Shown here piece after piece: positions 44,666 through 53,915 of a DNA stretch of 64,000 bases. The notes below the pieces were generated by a model. It was not told where the DNA came from. It saw only the letters and a list, made by a program, of their open reading frames with translations, and did no database searches. The position numbers were made by a program, and so were the translations under genes. The stretch covers positions 2,108,001-2,172,000 of the forward strand of contig NZ_JAFBCC010000001.1 in NCBI RefSeq assembly GCF_016907495.1. Reading direction: 5' to 3'. Source of the stretch: Arthrobacter tumbae. Lineage in GTDB: Bacteria; Actinomycetota; Actinomycetes; Actinomycetales; Micrococcaceae. The stretch's first letter is position 1; each line of letters starts with the position of its first letter.

Positions 44666-45087
44666 TGGTTGATGGGCTTTCCGTCCGCGTCAACGGGGAA
44701 GCTGTCGATTACTTCCCCAGTTCCCGCATCAATGATGACTACCGAGTGCTCAGGCCACCCCGGATCAGGAACTACCGAGTACTCGACTTCAGCCAAAGGG
44801 ACGGCAGCCGCCCGGCCTGACGCGTCACGATCAGAAGCATCAACGATCTCTCCTGTGTCAGTGCGAACCGTAATCGTCTCATCAGGAAGACCAGAAACAT
44901 CACCTGACACAGGAGTCGAGTTCCACCAACCCTCGTACCCACCAACCGACACGTTTTCTGGCGGGGCTACCTCCGAAGCCGGCGTCACGTCAGCTTCAAC
45001 GCCACAACCATTCATCGTGAGCATTCCGAGAAAAACCGAACCAGCCACTACTGCCCTACGAACCTTCACAAGCGTCCCCCATATCAT
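44662..45087 (-). CDS. Hypothetical lipoprotein
   Basis: 141 residues with a lipoprotein signal (VVAGSVFLGMLTMNGCG, lipobox MNGC). The exported domain contains two similar stretches, DETITVRTDTGEIVDASDRD and SVVIIDAGTGEVIDSFPVDA, suggesting a short internal repeat. It is coupled with the three-helix membrane protein that follows. No family recognised. Confidence 0.65.
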   Translation of the reverse strand: MIWGTLVKVRRAVVAGSVFLGMLTMNGCGVEADVTPASEVAPPENVSVGGYEGWWNSTPVSGDVSGLPDETITVRTDTGEIVDASDRDASGRAAAVPLAEVEYSVVPDPGWPEHSVVIIDAGTGEVIDSFPVDADGKPINQ

Positions 45088-45218
45088 TTACGTTCAAAGG
45101 ATCTGAGCCTACTGTGCTCACTAGTGCGCCACGAGACATTCGCAGATCACATGTGTGTTCGCTCGCAAGGGCAGGTGTTGCGTCAAATATGCCTTGCGCA
45201 ACACCGGCTGCACGTTGG

Positions 45219-45231
45219 GAATCCCTCACCG
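45219..45231 (+). repeat. GAATCCCTCACCG motif copy, last of the array
   Basis: GAATCCCTCACCGTGCTCC, followed by TCAGCGGGCA, similar to the CGGGCA block after the 36065 and 37058 copies. No copy was seen after this point. Confidence 0.6.
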
Positions 45232-45305
45232 TGCTCCTTCTCAGCGGGCATACGAGATGCGAGTACACCAGGCACTACCGATTCGAGGTGTCTTGTGGCC
45301 GGCGC

Positions 45306-45455
45306 GTGGGAAGCGCCGTAGCCGGACCGGTCATGGGCCTCGCCGGCTACTCCGGCGTCAGCGCCGTTGCCGCCGCGCTTGTCGTCGCGGCGTCGGTGAC
45401 CCTGCTGCGGTTGGGTGCCGCGCAGCGGCCGCAGGTCTCACTCCCCTCGCCATGA
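45306..45455 (+). pseudogene. Relic of a major-facilitator transporter C-terminus
   Basis: About 50 residues, VGSAVAGPVMGLAGYSG, AAALVVAASVTLLRLGA, look like the last membrane helix and tail of an MFS transporter. The first eleven helices are missing. The rest of 45088-46084 has no convincing gene apart from the motif copy at 45219 and the promoter of the next operon. Confidence 0.5.
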
Positions 45456-46031
45456 CCGCGTTCGCCGACGTCGACGGCCTCCTTCAACCCGCTTTGATCG
45501 TCGAAGCGCTACCCACTACATGTACCTTGTTGCCACCGATGGCCATTGGCCGGATTGAGAACAAGGGTCTTAGCGCCGACCTGTGGTGGCCGACGCCCTA
45601 GTGCGGGCAGATTTTAGAACATAGCCGTCTTGTCCACCTTGGGCGGCAACTAATCCGCAACCTGGGTGAAAGTGAGCCCGGCGACGGGTGTCGCGCATGA
45701 AAAAACAGGTTTCCGTGGCCAAATTCTCCGGTCAATTGATCTGCAGGCTCGGACAAGCAGCGAGCCCCCGAACAAACGGGTTATCGGCGTCAGCCTCCGC
45801 TCAAGCGCCGAATCACCAACACATAAGCCGATTTCCGATCGATGGCCCTTTCTGAGGCTCATCGCGCTGTCCTTCTCCCCGGAGATCTACCTTCTATGCG
45901 CTCTGGCCCGCGTAGAGGTTATGCGGCTCGATCACAAGCAATAGAGCCAGCGACTAGCGCGGTACCTCTGCCCATATCTCTGAAAAAGCTTGCGCAAGCG
46001 CGGACAGCCGGGGTACCTTATTTAGAACCCG

Positions 46032-46047
46032 GTCCGTAAATACGAAC
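46032..46047 (+). promoter_or_regulatory. Candidate IclR-type operator before the carboxylate cluster
   Basis: GTCCGTAAATACGAAC is a near-perfect palindrome (arms GTCCGTA and TACGAAC, one mismatch) 38 bases before the first gene of the cluster. A copy with one change is at 56487-56502, before the enoyl-CoA hydratase gene. The IclR regulator in the cluster is the likely binder; this is inference. Confidence 0.55.
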
Positions 46048-46084
46048 TGCACCGAGTACAACAAACTCTCTCAAGGAGAACCAG

Positions 46085-47209
46085 ATGACCGCTCAGAGTC
46101 GAGCAATAGTGCTTTCAGCCTTCGAGGAACCGTTCGAGTTGAGGAGCTTTGACATCCCGGAGCCCGGCCCACAGGCGGCCATCGTCGACGTGGAATATGC
46201 GGGCATTTGCGGCACCGACGTTCACCTCCAGGCCGGCCGGTTGCCCATCCCCACTCCCGTCGTTCTTGGGCATGAGGCTGTGGGACGCATCGCCGCACTA
46301 GGTGAGGGCCTGACACACGACGTCCTCGGTGAGCCCCTGGCCGTAGGCGACGCCGTTGCCTGGCAGAATAGCGTGGCTTGCGGCCGTTGCCGGTACTGCC
46401 TTGTCGAGCAGCAACCGACGCTCTGCACGGGGTCTCGAAGGATCTACGGCATCAACCAGCGCGCTGACACCTTCCCGCATCTTTCCGGCGGCTGGGCTGA
46501 CAGTATGTACCTCCAGCCCGGAACCACATTGGTGAAACTTCCTGAGGGCATCACCCCCCGGGACGTCATTCCTCTTGGCTGCGCCGGACCCACCGCTGTT
46601 CATGGTGTCCTGTACGAAACGAAGATCAGTTTCGGCGACATCGTCGTAATTCAGGGCAGCGGCCCGGTCGGCGTGGCTGCCGCCATTTATGCCCAGCTAT
46701 CCGGTGCGGCGAAGGTAATCATTGTGGGCGGCCCAGCGTCCCGTCTCGAGACCACCGCTAATCTCGGTGTCGGACATGAGCACTTCGATGTCATGGACGG
46801 GACCAGCACCGAAGACCGCATTGCCGCGGTGAAGGGTCTTACACCGCATGGCCAGGGCGCCGACGTCGTCATCGAATGTGCGGGAATTCCTTCGGCTGTG
46901 GCCGAGGGTATCGAAATGGTACGTCCGGCGGGACAGTACTGTGTCGTCGGCCAGTACACGGACCACGGCGCCACTCCGATCAACCCGCACTACATCACCC
47001 GTAAGCAACTGACAGTGCAAGGCTCGTGGGGCTTCTCCCCACAGCACTACATCCGCTACATCCAGACGCTGCCGCGGCTGCTCGCGGAATTCGACCTCGC
47101 GAGCATTCTGACGGAGTACCCGCTGGACCAGGCGAACCAGGCAATTGCCGATGTCAAGGCTGGGACTGTCATGAAGGCAGTGCTCCGGCCTGCGGCGGCA
47201 GGTGTCTGA
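46085..47209 (+). CDS. Zinc-binding alcohol dehydrogenase family protein
   Basis: 374 residues of the medium-chain family. Catalytic zinc ligands appear in YAGICGTDVHLQ and GHEAVGRI; the structural zinc lobe is shortened to CGRCRYCLVEQQPTLC; the NAD fold has VIQGSGPVGVAAAIYA. AAGGAG lies six bases before the ATG. It is the first gene of a long same-strand cluster and probably oxidises an alcohol group of the unknown substrate. Not closely similar to the polyol dehydrogenase at 23816. Confidence 0.88.
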   Translation: MTAQSRAIVLSAFEEPFELRSFDIPEPGPQAAIVDVEYAGICGTDVHLQAGRLPIPTPVVLGHEAVGRIAALGEGLTHDVLGEPLAVGDAVAWQNSVACGRCRYCLVEQQPTLCTGSRRIYGINQRADTFPHLSGGWADSMYLQPGTTLVKLPEGITPRDVIPLGCAGPTAVHGVLYETKISFGDIVVIQGSGPVGVAAAIYAQLSGAAKVIIVGGPASRLETTANLGVGHEHFDVMDGTSTEDRIAAVKGLTPHGQGADVVIECAGIPSAVAEGIEMVRPAGQYCVVGQYTDHGATPINPHYITRKQLTVQGSWGFSPQHYIRYIQTLPRLLAEFDLASILTEYPLDQANQAIADVKAGTVMKAVLRPAAAGV

Positions 47210-47210
47210 C

Positions 47211-47897
47211 ATGGTCTCGGAATGCCTCGTATATGACGAAGTGCCGGCCTTGGACGACGCGCTCCTGGCTCGCTGCGCTGCTCTCCCGACCGCGGCGTTC
47301 TCGGACGCTATGCAACGCTTCGGCGGTGCCGTGGGGCTCTCGCCCATCACCTCAACCGGAGCTGGCAGGAAAGCAGTGCACCTCGTAGGTCGCGCCCTCA
47401 CGGTCCAGACCCGTCCCGGGGATAATCTGACCGTCCACAAGGCCGCCGATCTGGCAGTTCCCGGTGAGGTCCTCGTGGTCGACGCCGGTGCCCAGACTGA
47501 CCGCGCGATCGTCGGCGGGCTCCTGGCGAGTTACGCACAGAAACGGGGCGTAGCAGGGATAGTGCTCGACGGCGCTGTCCGGGACCTTTCGGAACTCGCG
47601 GAATTGGGCATCCCCGTTTTCGCCCGCGGAGTTTCCCATCTGGGCCCCTACAAGGACGGACCCGGGGTGATCCGGGGAAACATCGCCGTCGGTGGCACTG
47701 CCGTCTGCCAGGGAGATCTTGTTGTCGGCGATGAGGACGGCATCGTCTTCGTCCCGCGCCACCGCGCAGCCGCCGTGGTCGAAGCAGCCGAGGCCGTCGT
47801 TGAACGTGAACGGCTGATCACCCTGGCAATCAACGGCGACAGCTGGGACCGCAGCTGGGTCGACGCCGGACTTACCGTGCAGCGCGTCTCCAGATGA
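47211..47897 (+). CDS. RraA-like aldolase/decarboxylase
   Basis: 228 residues. Family signatures: AAFSDAMQRFGGAVGL, then VVDAGAQTDRAIVGGLLASY and VAGIVLDGAVRDLSELAELG, with the Mg-binding Asp after the conserved Arg. Members include 4-hydroxy-4-methyl-2-oxoglutarate aldolase and oxaloacetate decarboxylase; in a catabolic operon an aldolase that releases pyruvate or a related oxoacid is likely. The ATG follows the dehydrogenase stop by one base. It is not an RNase inhibitor despite the name. Confidence 0.88.
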   Translation: MVSECLVYDEVPALDDALLARCAALPTAAFSDAMQRFGGAVGLSPITSTGAGRKAVHLVGRALTVQTRPGDNLTVHKAADLAVPGEVLVVDAGAQTDRAIVGGLLASYAQKRGVAGIVLDGAVRDLSELAELGIPVFARGVSHLGPYKDGPGVIRGNIAVGGTAVCQGDLVVGDEDGIVFVPRHRAAAVVEAAEAVVERERLITLAINGDSWDRSWVDAGLTVQRVSR

Positions 47898-47944
47898 GCG
47901 CTGCGCCACCAATTTTCACCCAGTATGCAAAGGAGCATCCTTCC

Positions 47945-49471
47945 ATGATTGACCAGCAGGCCCTTGAGTACCCCCACCAGGTAAATTTCATCAACAACGA
48001 CTGGGTTCCCAGTTCCGGCCTACCCGTCGAGACCTTGAACCCTGCGGACAAAGACGACGTGGTCGGCATCGTTCCCGACTCCACCGCGGAGGACATTGAA
48101 GCCGCTATCAGTGCGGCGGAGCGCGCACTTCCGGGCTGGGCGGCCACTCCGGGGCCCGTCCGGGGAGACATCCTCCGGCGTTGGAGCGAGCTCATCGGCG
48201 AGAACACTGAGGATCTCGCACGGCTCATGACAAGGGAAATGGGCAAGCCGCTGGCTGAGTCTCGTGGTGAGCTGGGACGTGCGCGCATGGAGATCGACTA
48301 TGCAGCCGGGGAGGGGGCAAGGATTCACGGCACCACCATCCCTAGCCGCGCCCCCGGCCTGCTCGTCTACACAGAACGGGAACCGATCGGCGTCATCGCC
48401 GCTATTACTCCGTGGAACTTCCCGGCGGTTGCCCCTGTACGCAAGATTGCTCCCGCCCTCGTTTTCGGCAACACGGTTGTTTTGAAGCCCGCCCTCGAGA
48501 CCCCTCTCACGGCGCTTGCCCTCGCCGCGCTACTGCGGGACGCTGGCCTACCGGAGGGAGTGCTGAATGTTGTCAACGGGCGCGGCTCGAAGGTCGGATC
48601 GCAGCTGGCGGACGACCGGCGAATTGCTGGAGTATCCTTCACTGGAAGCACCGGTGTCGGGCGGACGGTCAATGAGGCAGTTGCCCGCCGGTTGGGCAGC
48701 GTGCAGCTTGAGCTCGGCGGCAAGAATGCTGCATACGTGCACAGCGCCGAAGACCTGCGGAGCGTAGCCGCCGAAATTACCAGTGCAGCGATACAGGCAA
48801 CGGGGCAGCGCTGCACCTCCATCAGCCGTATCATCGTCCGACACGAAATTGCAGACGATCTAGTGGCACTCCTGACCGAAAGCTGGTCAAACATGCAGGT
48901 GGGCCCGGGGGACGTCGAAGGGACCGTCGTCGGACCGCTGGTCAATGAGGCACAGCTCAAGCGCGTCACCGGGTATGTAGATCAGGGCATTCTGGAAGGT
49001 GCCGTCCGCACTACCCCGGATCGGCAGGTTCCGGAGGGACTGTACTTCGCCCCCACCGTCCTGGACCACGTCACCAGGGACATGACCGTCGCTCGGGAGG
49101 AGATCTTCGGTCCCGTGCTGACCATCACTCGGGTTGGCGGAGTGGATGAAGCCATCGAGATCACCAACCACACCGAGTACGGGCTGGCGGCGGCCGTTTT
49201 CAGCGAGGACCTCGAAGTCGCCATGCGTTTCAGCAGGGAAACCCGCGCGGGGATGATTCACGTCAATCACGGAACGCTCAGCCAGCCTCATGTGCCGTTC
49301 GGAGGAGTCAAGGAGTCCGGTCTGGGTGCGTTCTCGATCGGCGCCACCAACGTTGACTTCTTCACTCAGACGAAGGTCGTGTACCTGAAGGCAAAGGCGG
49401 GCTCGCAGCCGGGCGATGTTGTCTCCGGGCGCCGCGGGTTGCCTGCTGATGGGGAAATCGACCCGGCGTAG
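47945..49471 (+). CDS. NAD(P)-dependent aldehyde dehydrogenase
   Basis: 508 residues, full family length. The catalytic Cys is in GQRCTSISR, the general base Glu in VQLELGGKNAAYV, and the proton-relay Asn region in TPWNFPAVAPVRK. ATG 47945 has AAGGAG nine bases upstream; ATG 47894, which overlaps the previous stop, is less likely. It resembles semialdehyde dehydrogenases (succinate or 2-oxoglutarate semialdehyde). It would convert an aldehyde of the pathway to a carboxylate. Confidence 0.9.
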   Translation: MIDQQALEYPHQVNFINNDWVPSSGLPVETLNPADKDDVVGIVPDSTAEDIEAAISAAERALPGWAATPGPVRGDILRRWSELIGENTEDLARLMTREMGKPLAESRGELGRARMEIDYAAGEGARIHGTTIPSRAPGLLVYTEREPIGVIAAITPWNFPAVAPVRKIAPALVFGNTVVLKPALETPLTALALAALLRDAGLPEGVLNVVNGRGSKVGSQLADDRRIAGVSFTGSTGVGRTVNEAVARRLGSVQLELGGKNAAYVHSAEDLRSVAAEITSAAIQATGQRCTSISRIIVRHEIADDLVALLTESWSNMQVGPGDVEGTVVGPLVNEAQLKRVTGYVDQGILEGAVRTTPDRQVPEGLYFAPTVLDHVTRDMTVAREEIFGPVLTITRVGGVDEAIEITNHTEYGLAAAVFSEDLEVAMRFSRETRAGMIHVNHGTLSQPHVPFGGVKESGLGAFSIGATNVDFFTQTKVVYLKAKAGSQPGDVVSGRRGLPADGEIDPA

Positions 49472-49514
49472 AGGCGGGCGGTACACATAGTCGACCCATA
49501 AGGAGTAGATGGTC

Positions 49515-50546
49515 ATGGCAAACGGGCACTTGTACGTCACTCGGGACCTTGGTCCGGAACCGATGCAGATTCTTCGTGAATCCGGACACGAGGTCGTGGT
49601 TCATCCCGACCGTGACCTGCCGCCCACCCGCGAGGAACTGCTTGAGCACGTCAATGGTGCCGTCGGCATCATCACACTGCTCACCGAGGCAATGGATGCG
49701 GAACTATTCGACCGAGCAGGGCCGCAGCTGAAGGTTGTGGCGGCAGTCTCCGTCGGCACGGACAACATTGATGTCCACGCTGCGGAGAGCCGCGGGATCA
49801 CGGTGACCAACACCCCTGATGTCCTAACCGACGCAACAGCAGACCTGGCCATCGGGCTTCTATTGGCACTCAACCGTCGTATCGTCGAAGCCGACGCGTT
49901 TCTCAGGAGGAGTGAACCCTGGTCCTGGGGTCCACGACTGTTCCTGGGCAGGGATTTGGCAGGCGAAACCCTCGGGATCGTGGGGTATGGGCGGATCGGC
50001 GAAGCGCTCGCTACACGGGCACGCGCGTTCGGGATGCGGGTCATCGCTGCGGCCTCCGGTTCGGGTAGTCGTGGCGGTGTGGAACGCATGCCGCTGGATG
50101 AGCTCCTTGCAACAGCGGATGTGATCAGCCTCCATGCCCCACTCAACGGCGAGACGCGGCACCTGATCGGAGCACGGCAGATCGCATCAATGAAGCCGGG
50201 CGCGGTGATCATCAATACCGCGCGCGGCCCGTTGATCGATGAGGATGCACTGGTTGACGCGCTGAGGAACCGACGAATCCGCGGAGCCGGGCTCGATGTT
50301 TTCGAGCACGAGCCGGCCATCCACCCGGGTCTCCTTGAACTGGACAACGTGGTGCTGACTCCGCACATCGGCAGCGCGGGAGAACAGACCCGTACAAGAA
50401 TGGCCCTCCTGGCCATAAAAAACGCCCTGGCCGTCCTGGATCACTCCGGTCCATTGACCCCGGTTAGTACCCTAGGAAGCACTGGTTCACGCCGGGATGC
50501 TGTTACTGTTCCAAGTGCCGGTGTCGGGAAACAAGGAGAGTCGTAA
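49515..50546 (+). CDS. D-isomer-specific 2-hydroxyacid dehydrogenase
   Basis: 343 residues. The NAD motif is LGIVGYGRIGEALATRARAF, and the catalytic Arg, Glu and His are seen in INTARGPLIDEDAL, LDVFEHEP and LTPHIGSAG. It resembles glyoxylate/hydroxypyruvate reductases. ATG 49515 has AAGGAG nine bases upstream. The last 25 residues (STGSRRDAVTVPSAGVGKQG) lie beyond the domain. The IclR gene starts at the base after the stop. Confidence 0.9.
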   Translation: MANGHLYVTRDLGPEPMQILRESGHEVVVHPDRDLPPTREELLEHVNGAVGIITLLTEAMDAELFDRAGPQLKVVAAVSVGTDNIDVHAAESRGITVTNTPDVLTDATADLAIGLLLALNRRIVEADAFLRRSEPWSWGPRLFLGRDLAGETLGIVGYGRIGEALATRARAFGMRVIAAASGSGSRGGVERMPLDELLATADVISLHAPLNGETRHLIGARQIASMKPGAVIINTARGPLIDEDALVDALRNRRIRGAGLDVFEHEPAIHPGLLELDNVVLTPHIGSAGEQTRTRMALLAIKNALAVLDHSGPLTPVSTLGSTGSRRDAVTVPSAGVGKQGES

Positions 50547-51314
50547 ATGGTTAGCGACAACGGTTTTGTTCGATCAGTCGAGCGTGTCGCGGCACTCCTT
50601 GAGTTGCTGTCCCAGCGCAAGTCCCCGATGCGCATGATTGAGATCGCGCAGGCACTCGACCTGCCGAAAAGCACCACCCACGGCCTGCTCCAGACACTGC
50701 AGGCTAAGGAACTGGTGGTGAGGGACGCCAACCACCGGTACCGGCTTAGCTTGCGCTTGTTCTCGCTGGCTGCAACAGCGCTGGAACTGGTGGACCTTCC
50801 GGAGCTAGCCCGGCCGGCGATGGAAGAACTTTCCGCCAGTACCGGCGGAACCTGCAACCTGGCGGTCCTGGACGGACACGAGGTTCTCTATATAGAGAAG
50901 GTCGAGAACCGGGACAGTCTGGTGCGTCTGGTGACCCATGTGGGCACGCGCATTCCTGCGCATGTCACAGCACTGGGCAAGGTGCTGGTGGGCGCGCTGC
51001 CGGAGCCGGAGCGGGAGGAATGGTTGAAGAACCATGTTTTTGAACGCATGACACCGCACACACTGGCCGATCCTGACTCCTTCCGGAAAGACGTACTGGA
51101 ACAGGCTTCCCGGGGATATGCCCTGGACAACCAGGGACTCCACCCCGCGATCACTGGATTTGCCGCTCCGATTCGTGATCACACAGGCAACGTAGTCGCC
51201 GCCATGAGCCTGACGTATCTCGCGTCCAGCATGAGTGCCGTCGAGAAACGATCATTAGGCAAACAGATTGTGGCCGCAGCAGAGACGGTTTCCACAGCGC
51301 TCTCCACGCGCTGA
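50547..51314 (+). CDS. IclR family transcriptional regulator
   Basis: 255 residues. A winged helix-turn-helix (SVERVAALLELLSQRKSPMR, IEIAQALDLPKSTTHGLLQT) is followed by the IclR effector domain (HEVLYIEKVENRDSLVRLVT, PAHVTALGKVLVGALPE, VAAMSLTYLASSMSAV). AAGGAG lies before the ATG. It is encoded within the cluster on the same strand and is its probable regulator, with candidate sites at 46032 and 56487. Confidence 0.92.
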   Translation: MVSDNGFVRSVERVAALLELLSQRKSPMRMIEIAQALDLPKSTTHGLLQTLQAKELVVRDANHRYRLSLRLFSLAATALELVDLPELARPAMEELSASTGGTCNLAVLDGHEVLYIEKVENRDSLVRLVTHVGTRIPAHVTALGKVLVGALPEPEREEWLKNHVFERMTPHTLADPDSFRKDVLEQASRGYALDNQGLHPAITGFAAPIRDHTGNVVAAMSLTYLASSMSAVEKRSLGKQIVAAAETVSTALSTR

Positions 51315-51408
51315 CCACCAGAACAAAACCATACGTATTCCGGCACCTGCGCAGCCTAAGCAGCTTCTCGAACTAATTTCCTACATATGAACACGAAGGA
51401 GGATTCTA

Positions 51409-52671
51409 ATGAATGCACGATTGCCCCTCGAAGGGATCACTGTTCTCGATCTGAGCCATCTTGCGGCGGGCCCGTGGTGCACCATGGTCCTCGCGGACCT
51501 GGGCGCGGACGTCATCAAGATTGAGCGCCCCGACACCGGCGACATGTCGCGCCAGGCGGGAAACATCTATGCAGGTGACCAGAGTGCCGTTTTCCTGTCC
51601 CTAAACCGTAACAAGCGCAGCATTGCCCTCGATCTGAAGCAGACGAAAGGGAAGGAAATTTTTTTCCGACTGGCGGAGACAGCCGACGTCGTCGTCGAAA
51701 ACCTCCGTCCCGGCAAAGCAGCCCAGCTTGGGGTGGACCGTGCCAGTCTTGCTGAACGCAACCCCGGCCTCATCTATGCCTCTATCTCGGCGTTCGGCAC
51801 TTCCGGACCCTACGTGGACCTCGCAGGAAATGACCCCATCGTCCAGGCGCTCTCCGGCGCCATGGCGATCACCGGTGAGGAAAATGGTCCGCCGTCCCGG
51901 CAGGGGGTCAGTGTTCCGGACTTCGGCGCAGGGATGATGGCCGGTTACGCCATCCTCGCAGCCCTCGTCGGCCGCCAGCGTGACGGACAGGGAGCCGAAA
52001 TCAACCTCAATCTACTCGATGTTTCCGTCTTTGCGCTCGGTCCCCGGGCGCAGGAATACCTCATCGACGGTGAAGACCAGCCTCGGCTGGGAAGCGCGCA
52101 CCCCCAGTTCTCGCCCTACCAGGCATTCCCCTGCAGCGACGGCAGGTACGTCTACATCGCCGTCATCAACGACAAATTCTGGCGCCTGCTGTGTTCTGCC
52201 CTGGAGCAACCGGACCTCGCGGATGATCCCCGGTACGCACGGAACGTCGGACGGGTTGAGCACCGGAAGGAACTTGCGGGCCGGCTTAGTTCGCTGATGA
52301 GTCGACGCCCCAGTCAAGAGTGGCTCGAAACCCTGCAGAATGCGGGCGTTCCATGCGCACCAGTGAACAGCCTGTCAGAAGCGATGTCCGATCCCCAGGT
52401 GCTCCATAACGGGCTGTTGGCCACGATGCACCATCCAACACTCGGCGAGATGCGTACAGTCGGCCTGCCAATGACGTTCGACGGTGAGAGACCGGCCATC
52501 CGCAACGCTCCGCCCCTCCTCGGAGAGCACACCCGGGAGATCCTCGATGCGGCCGGTGTATCCGATGCCGACGCCCGTCGACTGGTCGACAGCGGCGCGG
52601 CCGCCATGGGCCTCGAACCGGCTCTCGCCTCAACCCACCGTCCCACCAGCCGTCATGAAGGAGCCTCATGA
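51409..52671 (+). CDS. CaiB/BaiF family CoA-transferase (first copy)
   Basis: 420 residues. Family III CoA-transferase hallmarks: ITVLDLSHLAAGPWCTMVLA, LGADVIKIERPDTGD, DVVVENLRPGKAAQLGVD, the catalytic Asp in AGNDPIVQALSGAM. AAGGAGG precedes the ATG. It would attach CoA to a carboxylic acid, priming it for the acyl-CoA dehydrogenase and enoyl-CoA hydratase nearby. Its stop overlaps the GH88-like start by four bases. Confidence 0.92.
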   Translation: MNARLPLEGITVLDLSHLAAGPWCTMVLADLGADVIKIERPDTGDMSRQAGNIYAGDQSAVFLSLNRNKRSIALDLKQTKGKEIFFRLAETADVVVENLRPGKAAQLGVDRASLAERNPGLIYASISAFGTSGPYVDLAGNDPIVQALSGAMAITGEENGPPSRQGVSVPDFGAGMMAGYAILAALVGRQRDGQGAEINLNLLDVSVFALGPRAQEYLIDGEDQPRLGSAHPQFSPYQAFPCSDGRYVYIAVINDKFWRLLCSALEQPDLADDPRYARNVGRVEHRKELAGRLSSLMSRRPSQEWLETLQNAGVPCAPVNSLSEAMSDPQVLHNGLLATMHHPTLGEMRTVGLPMTFDGERPAIRNAPPLLGEHTREILDAAGVSDADARRLVDSGAAAMGLEPALASTHRPTSRHEGAS

Positions 52672-53915
52672 GCATCACCCAGACCTCACCCGCGCAACCC
52701 GACACCATGCAGGACCTTGCACAACAGGCGCTCGAGGACGTGCGCCGCGGCGTCGAGCCGGTCCTGGAGATCATTGAGGGCTCCCCTGCCGGCGCCGTTC
52801 CGGGTTTCAAGTACACCACCGGCGGCTATCAAATCTGCGATGTTTACCTTCCACATGACTGGTCCACCTTCCAGTGGGTGGGGTTCCTGACCGGCCGCCT
52901 GTGGCTGGTGGCAGACCATTTCGACGATGACCGCATCCGCGCTGCCGCACATAAGCTCGCCCGCGTCGTCGCAGACAGCCTGTCGAAGGAGCCGCCCCGC
53001 TTCTCCGCCGCCGGCAGCGACCTCTTCTATGCATCCTGCCTCGGAGCACGACTCACCGGAGACACAGCGCTGACAAACGCGGCGCTGGAAGCCACCCGGC
53101 AGTACAGCAAGAACTTCGACGAGCGGCTCGGCGTCTTCTTCCAGGTCCTCGGGGTCAACCGTGCGGTCATCGATACGGGGCTTAACCTGCTGCCGTTCTA
53201 CTGGTCGGCCGCATCCGACCCTGAACTTGCCGATATTGCACGGCGACACAACACCAACTTGCTGAACTATGGCATCGTCCGTGGTGACGGATCGGCTTAT
53301 CAGGCTATTGAGTTCGATCTGGAGACAGGTCAGCCCGCGCGTCGCTACTCGATGCAGGGCTATAGCGACTCCACAACGTGGAGTCGGGGCCAGTCATGGG
53401 CGATGCACAACTACGTCAACGTGTACGAAGCGACCGGAGACCGACGGTTCCTGGAGGTGGCGCGAAACGTATGCCGATGGTACGTGGACCACCTGCCGGA
53501 GGACAGCGTTCCGTTCTACGATTTCGCGGATCCGCAGGCCCCCGCGGTTCCCCGGGACTCCTGCAGCGCCACCATCGCCGCGAACGCGCTGCTGCGACTG
53601 GCGCGGCTCGACCAAGAATCCGCCGGCTGGGCCTCCACAGCAGCCGATGCGATCGCCCGAGAACTGTTCACGAACTATCTGAGCCCCGGCGGCGTGCTGC
53701 TGCACAGCAGCTGGGGACGGCTGCCGGCGGAGAAGGCAGGAGCAGGTTTCTCGCGCTTCCCGCTGGAGGATGTGATGCCCTACGGAAACTACTGGGTCGT
53801 TGAGGCGGCGTACCGCTATCTCCACTCCGACTGGTCCCCGCTGGAGCTTGCACAGTCCGCACCGCTGCACATCAATTCAGTCTCACGTGCCTCCGACCGG
53901 ACAGCAGCGTCATGA
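52668..53915 (+). CDS. Glycoside hydrolase family 88-like unsaturated uronyl hydrolase
   Basis: 415 residues, an (alpha/alpha)6 barrel without a signal peptide. GH88-type features: Asp in AVIDTGLNLLPFYWSA, then GYSDSTTWSRGQSWAMHNY, PRDSCSATIAANALLRLARL and MPYGNYWVVEAAYRYL. Family members hydrate the double bond of unsaturated glucuronyl or related sugars. It overlaps both neighbouring CoA-transferase genes by four bases, so it is an integral operon member, an unusual setting for a glycosidase. Confidence 0.85.
   Translation: MSITQTSPAQPDTMQDLAQQALEDVRRGVEPVLEIIEGSPAGAVPGFKYTTGGYQICDVYLPHDWSTFQWVGFLTGRLWLVADHFDDDRIRAAAHKLARVVADSLSKEPPRFSAAGSDLFYASCLGARLTGDTALTNAALEATRQYSKNFDERLGVFFQVLGVNRAVIDTGLNLLPFYWSAASDPELADIARRHNTNLLNYGIVRGDGSAYQAIEFDLETGQPARRYSMQGYSDSTTWSRGQSWAMHNYVNVYEATGDRRFLEVARNVCRWYVDHLPEDSVPFYDFADPQAPAVPRDSCSATIAANALLRLARLDQESAGWASTAADAIARELFTNYLSPGGVLLHSSWGRLPAEKAGAGFSRFPLEDVMPYGNYWVVEAAYRYLHSDWSPLELAQSAPLHINSVSRASDRTAAS

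Noticed and set aside
29801..45231. Classical integron cassette array
   Set aside because: The layout is cassette-like, but the separators lack the paired GTTRRRY/RYYYAAC core sites of attC, and no integrase gene is present in the window.
29801..45231. CRISPR array
   Set aside because: Repeats are short, imperfect, widely and irregularly spaced, and separated by genes; no cas genes.
47211..47897. Ribonuclease inhibitor role for the RraA-like protein
   Set aside because: The catabolic context and the DGAVRDL aldolase segment favour an aldolase/decarboxylase; the name is historical.
49601..50416. Minus-strand frame of 271 residues
   Set aside because: Antisense to the D-2-hydroxyacid dehydrogenase, serine- and proline-rich shadow composition.
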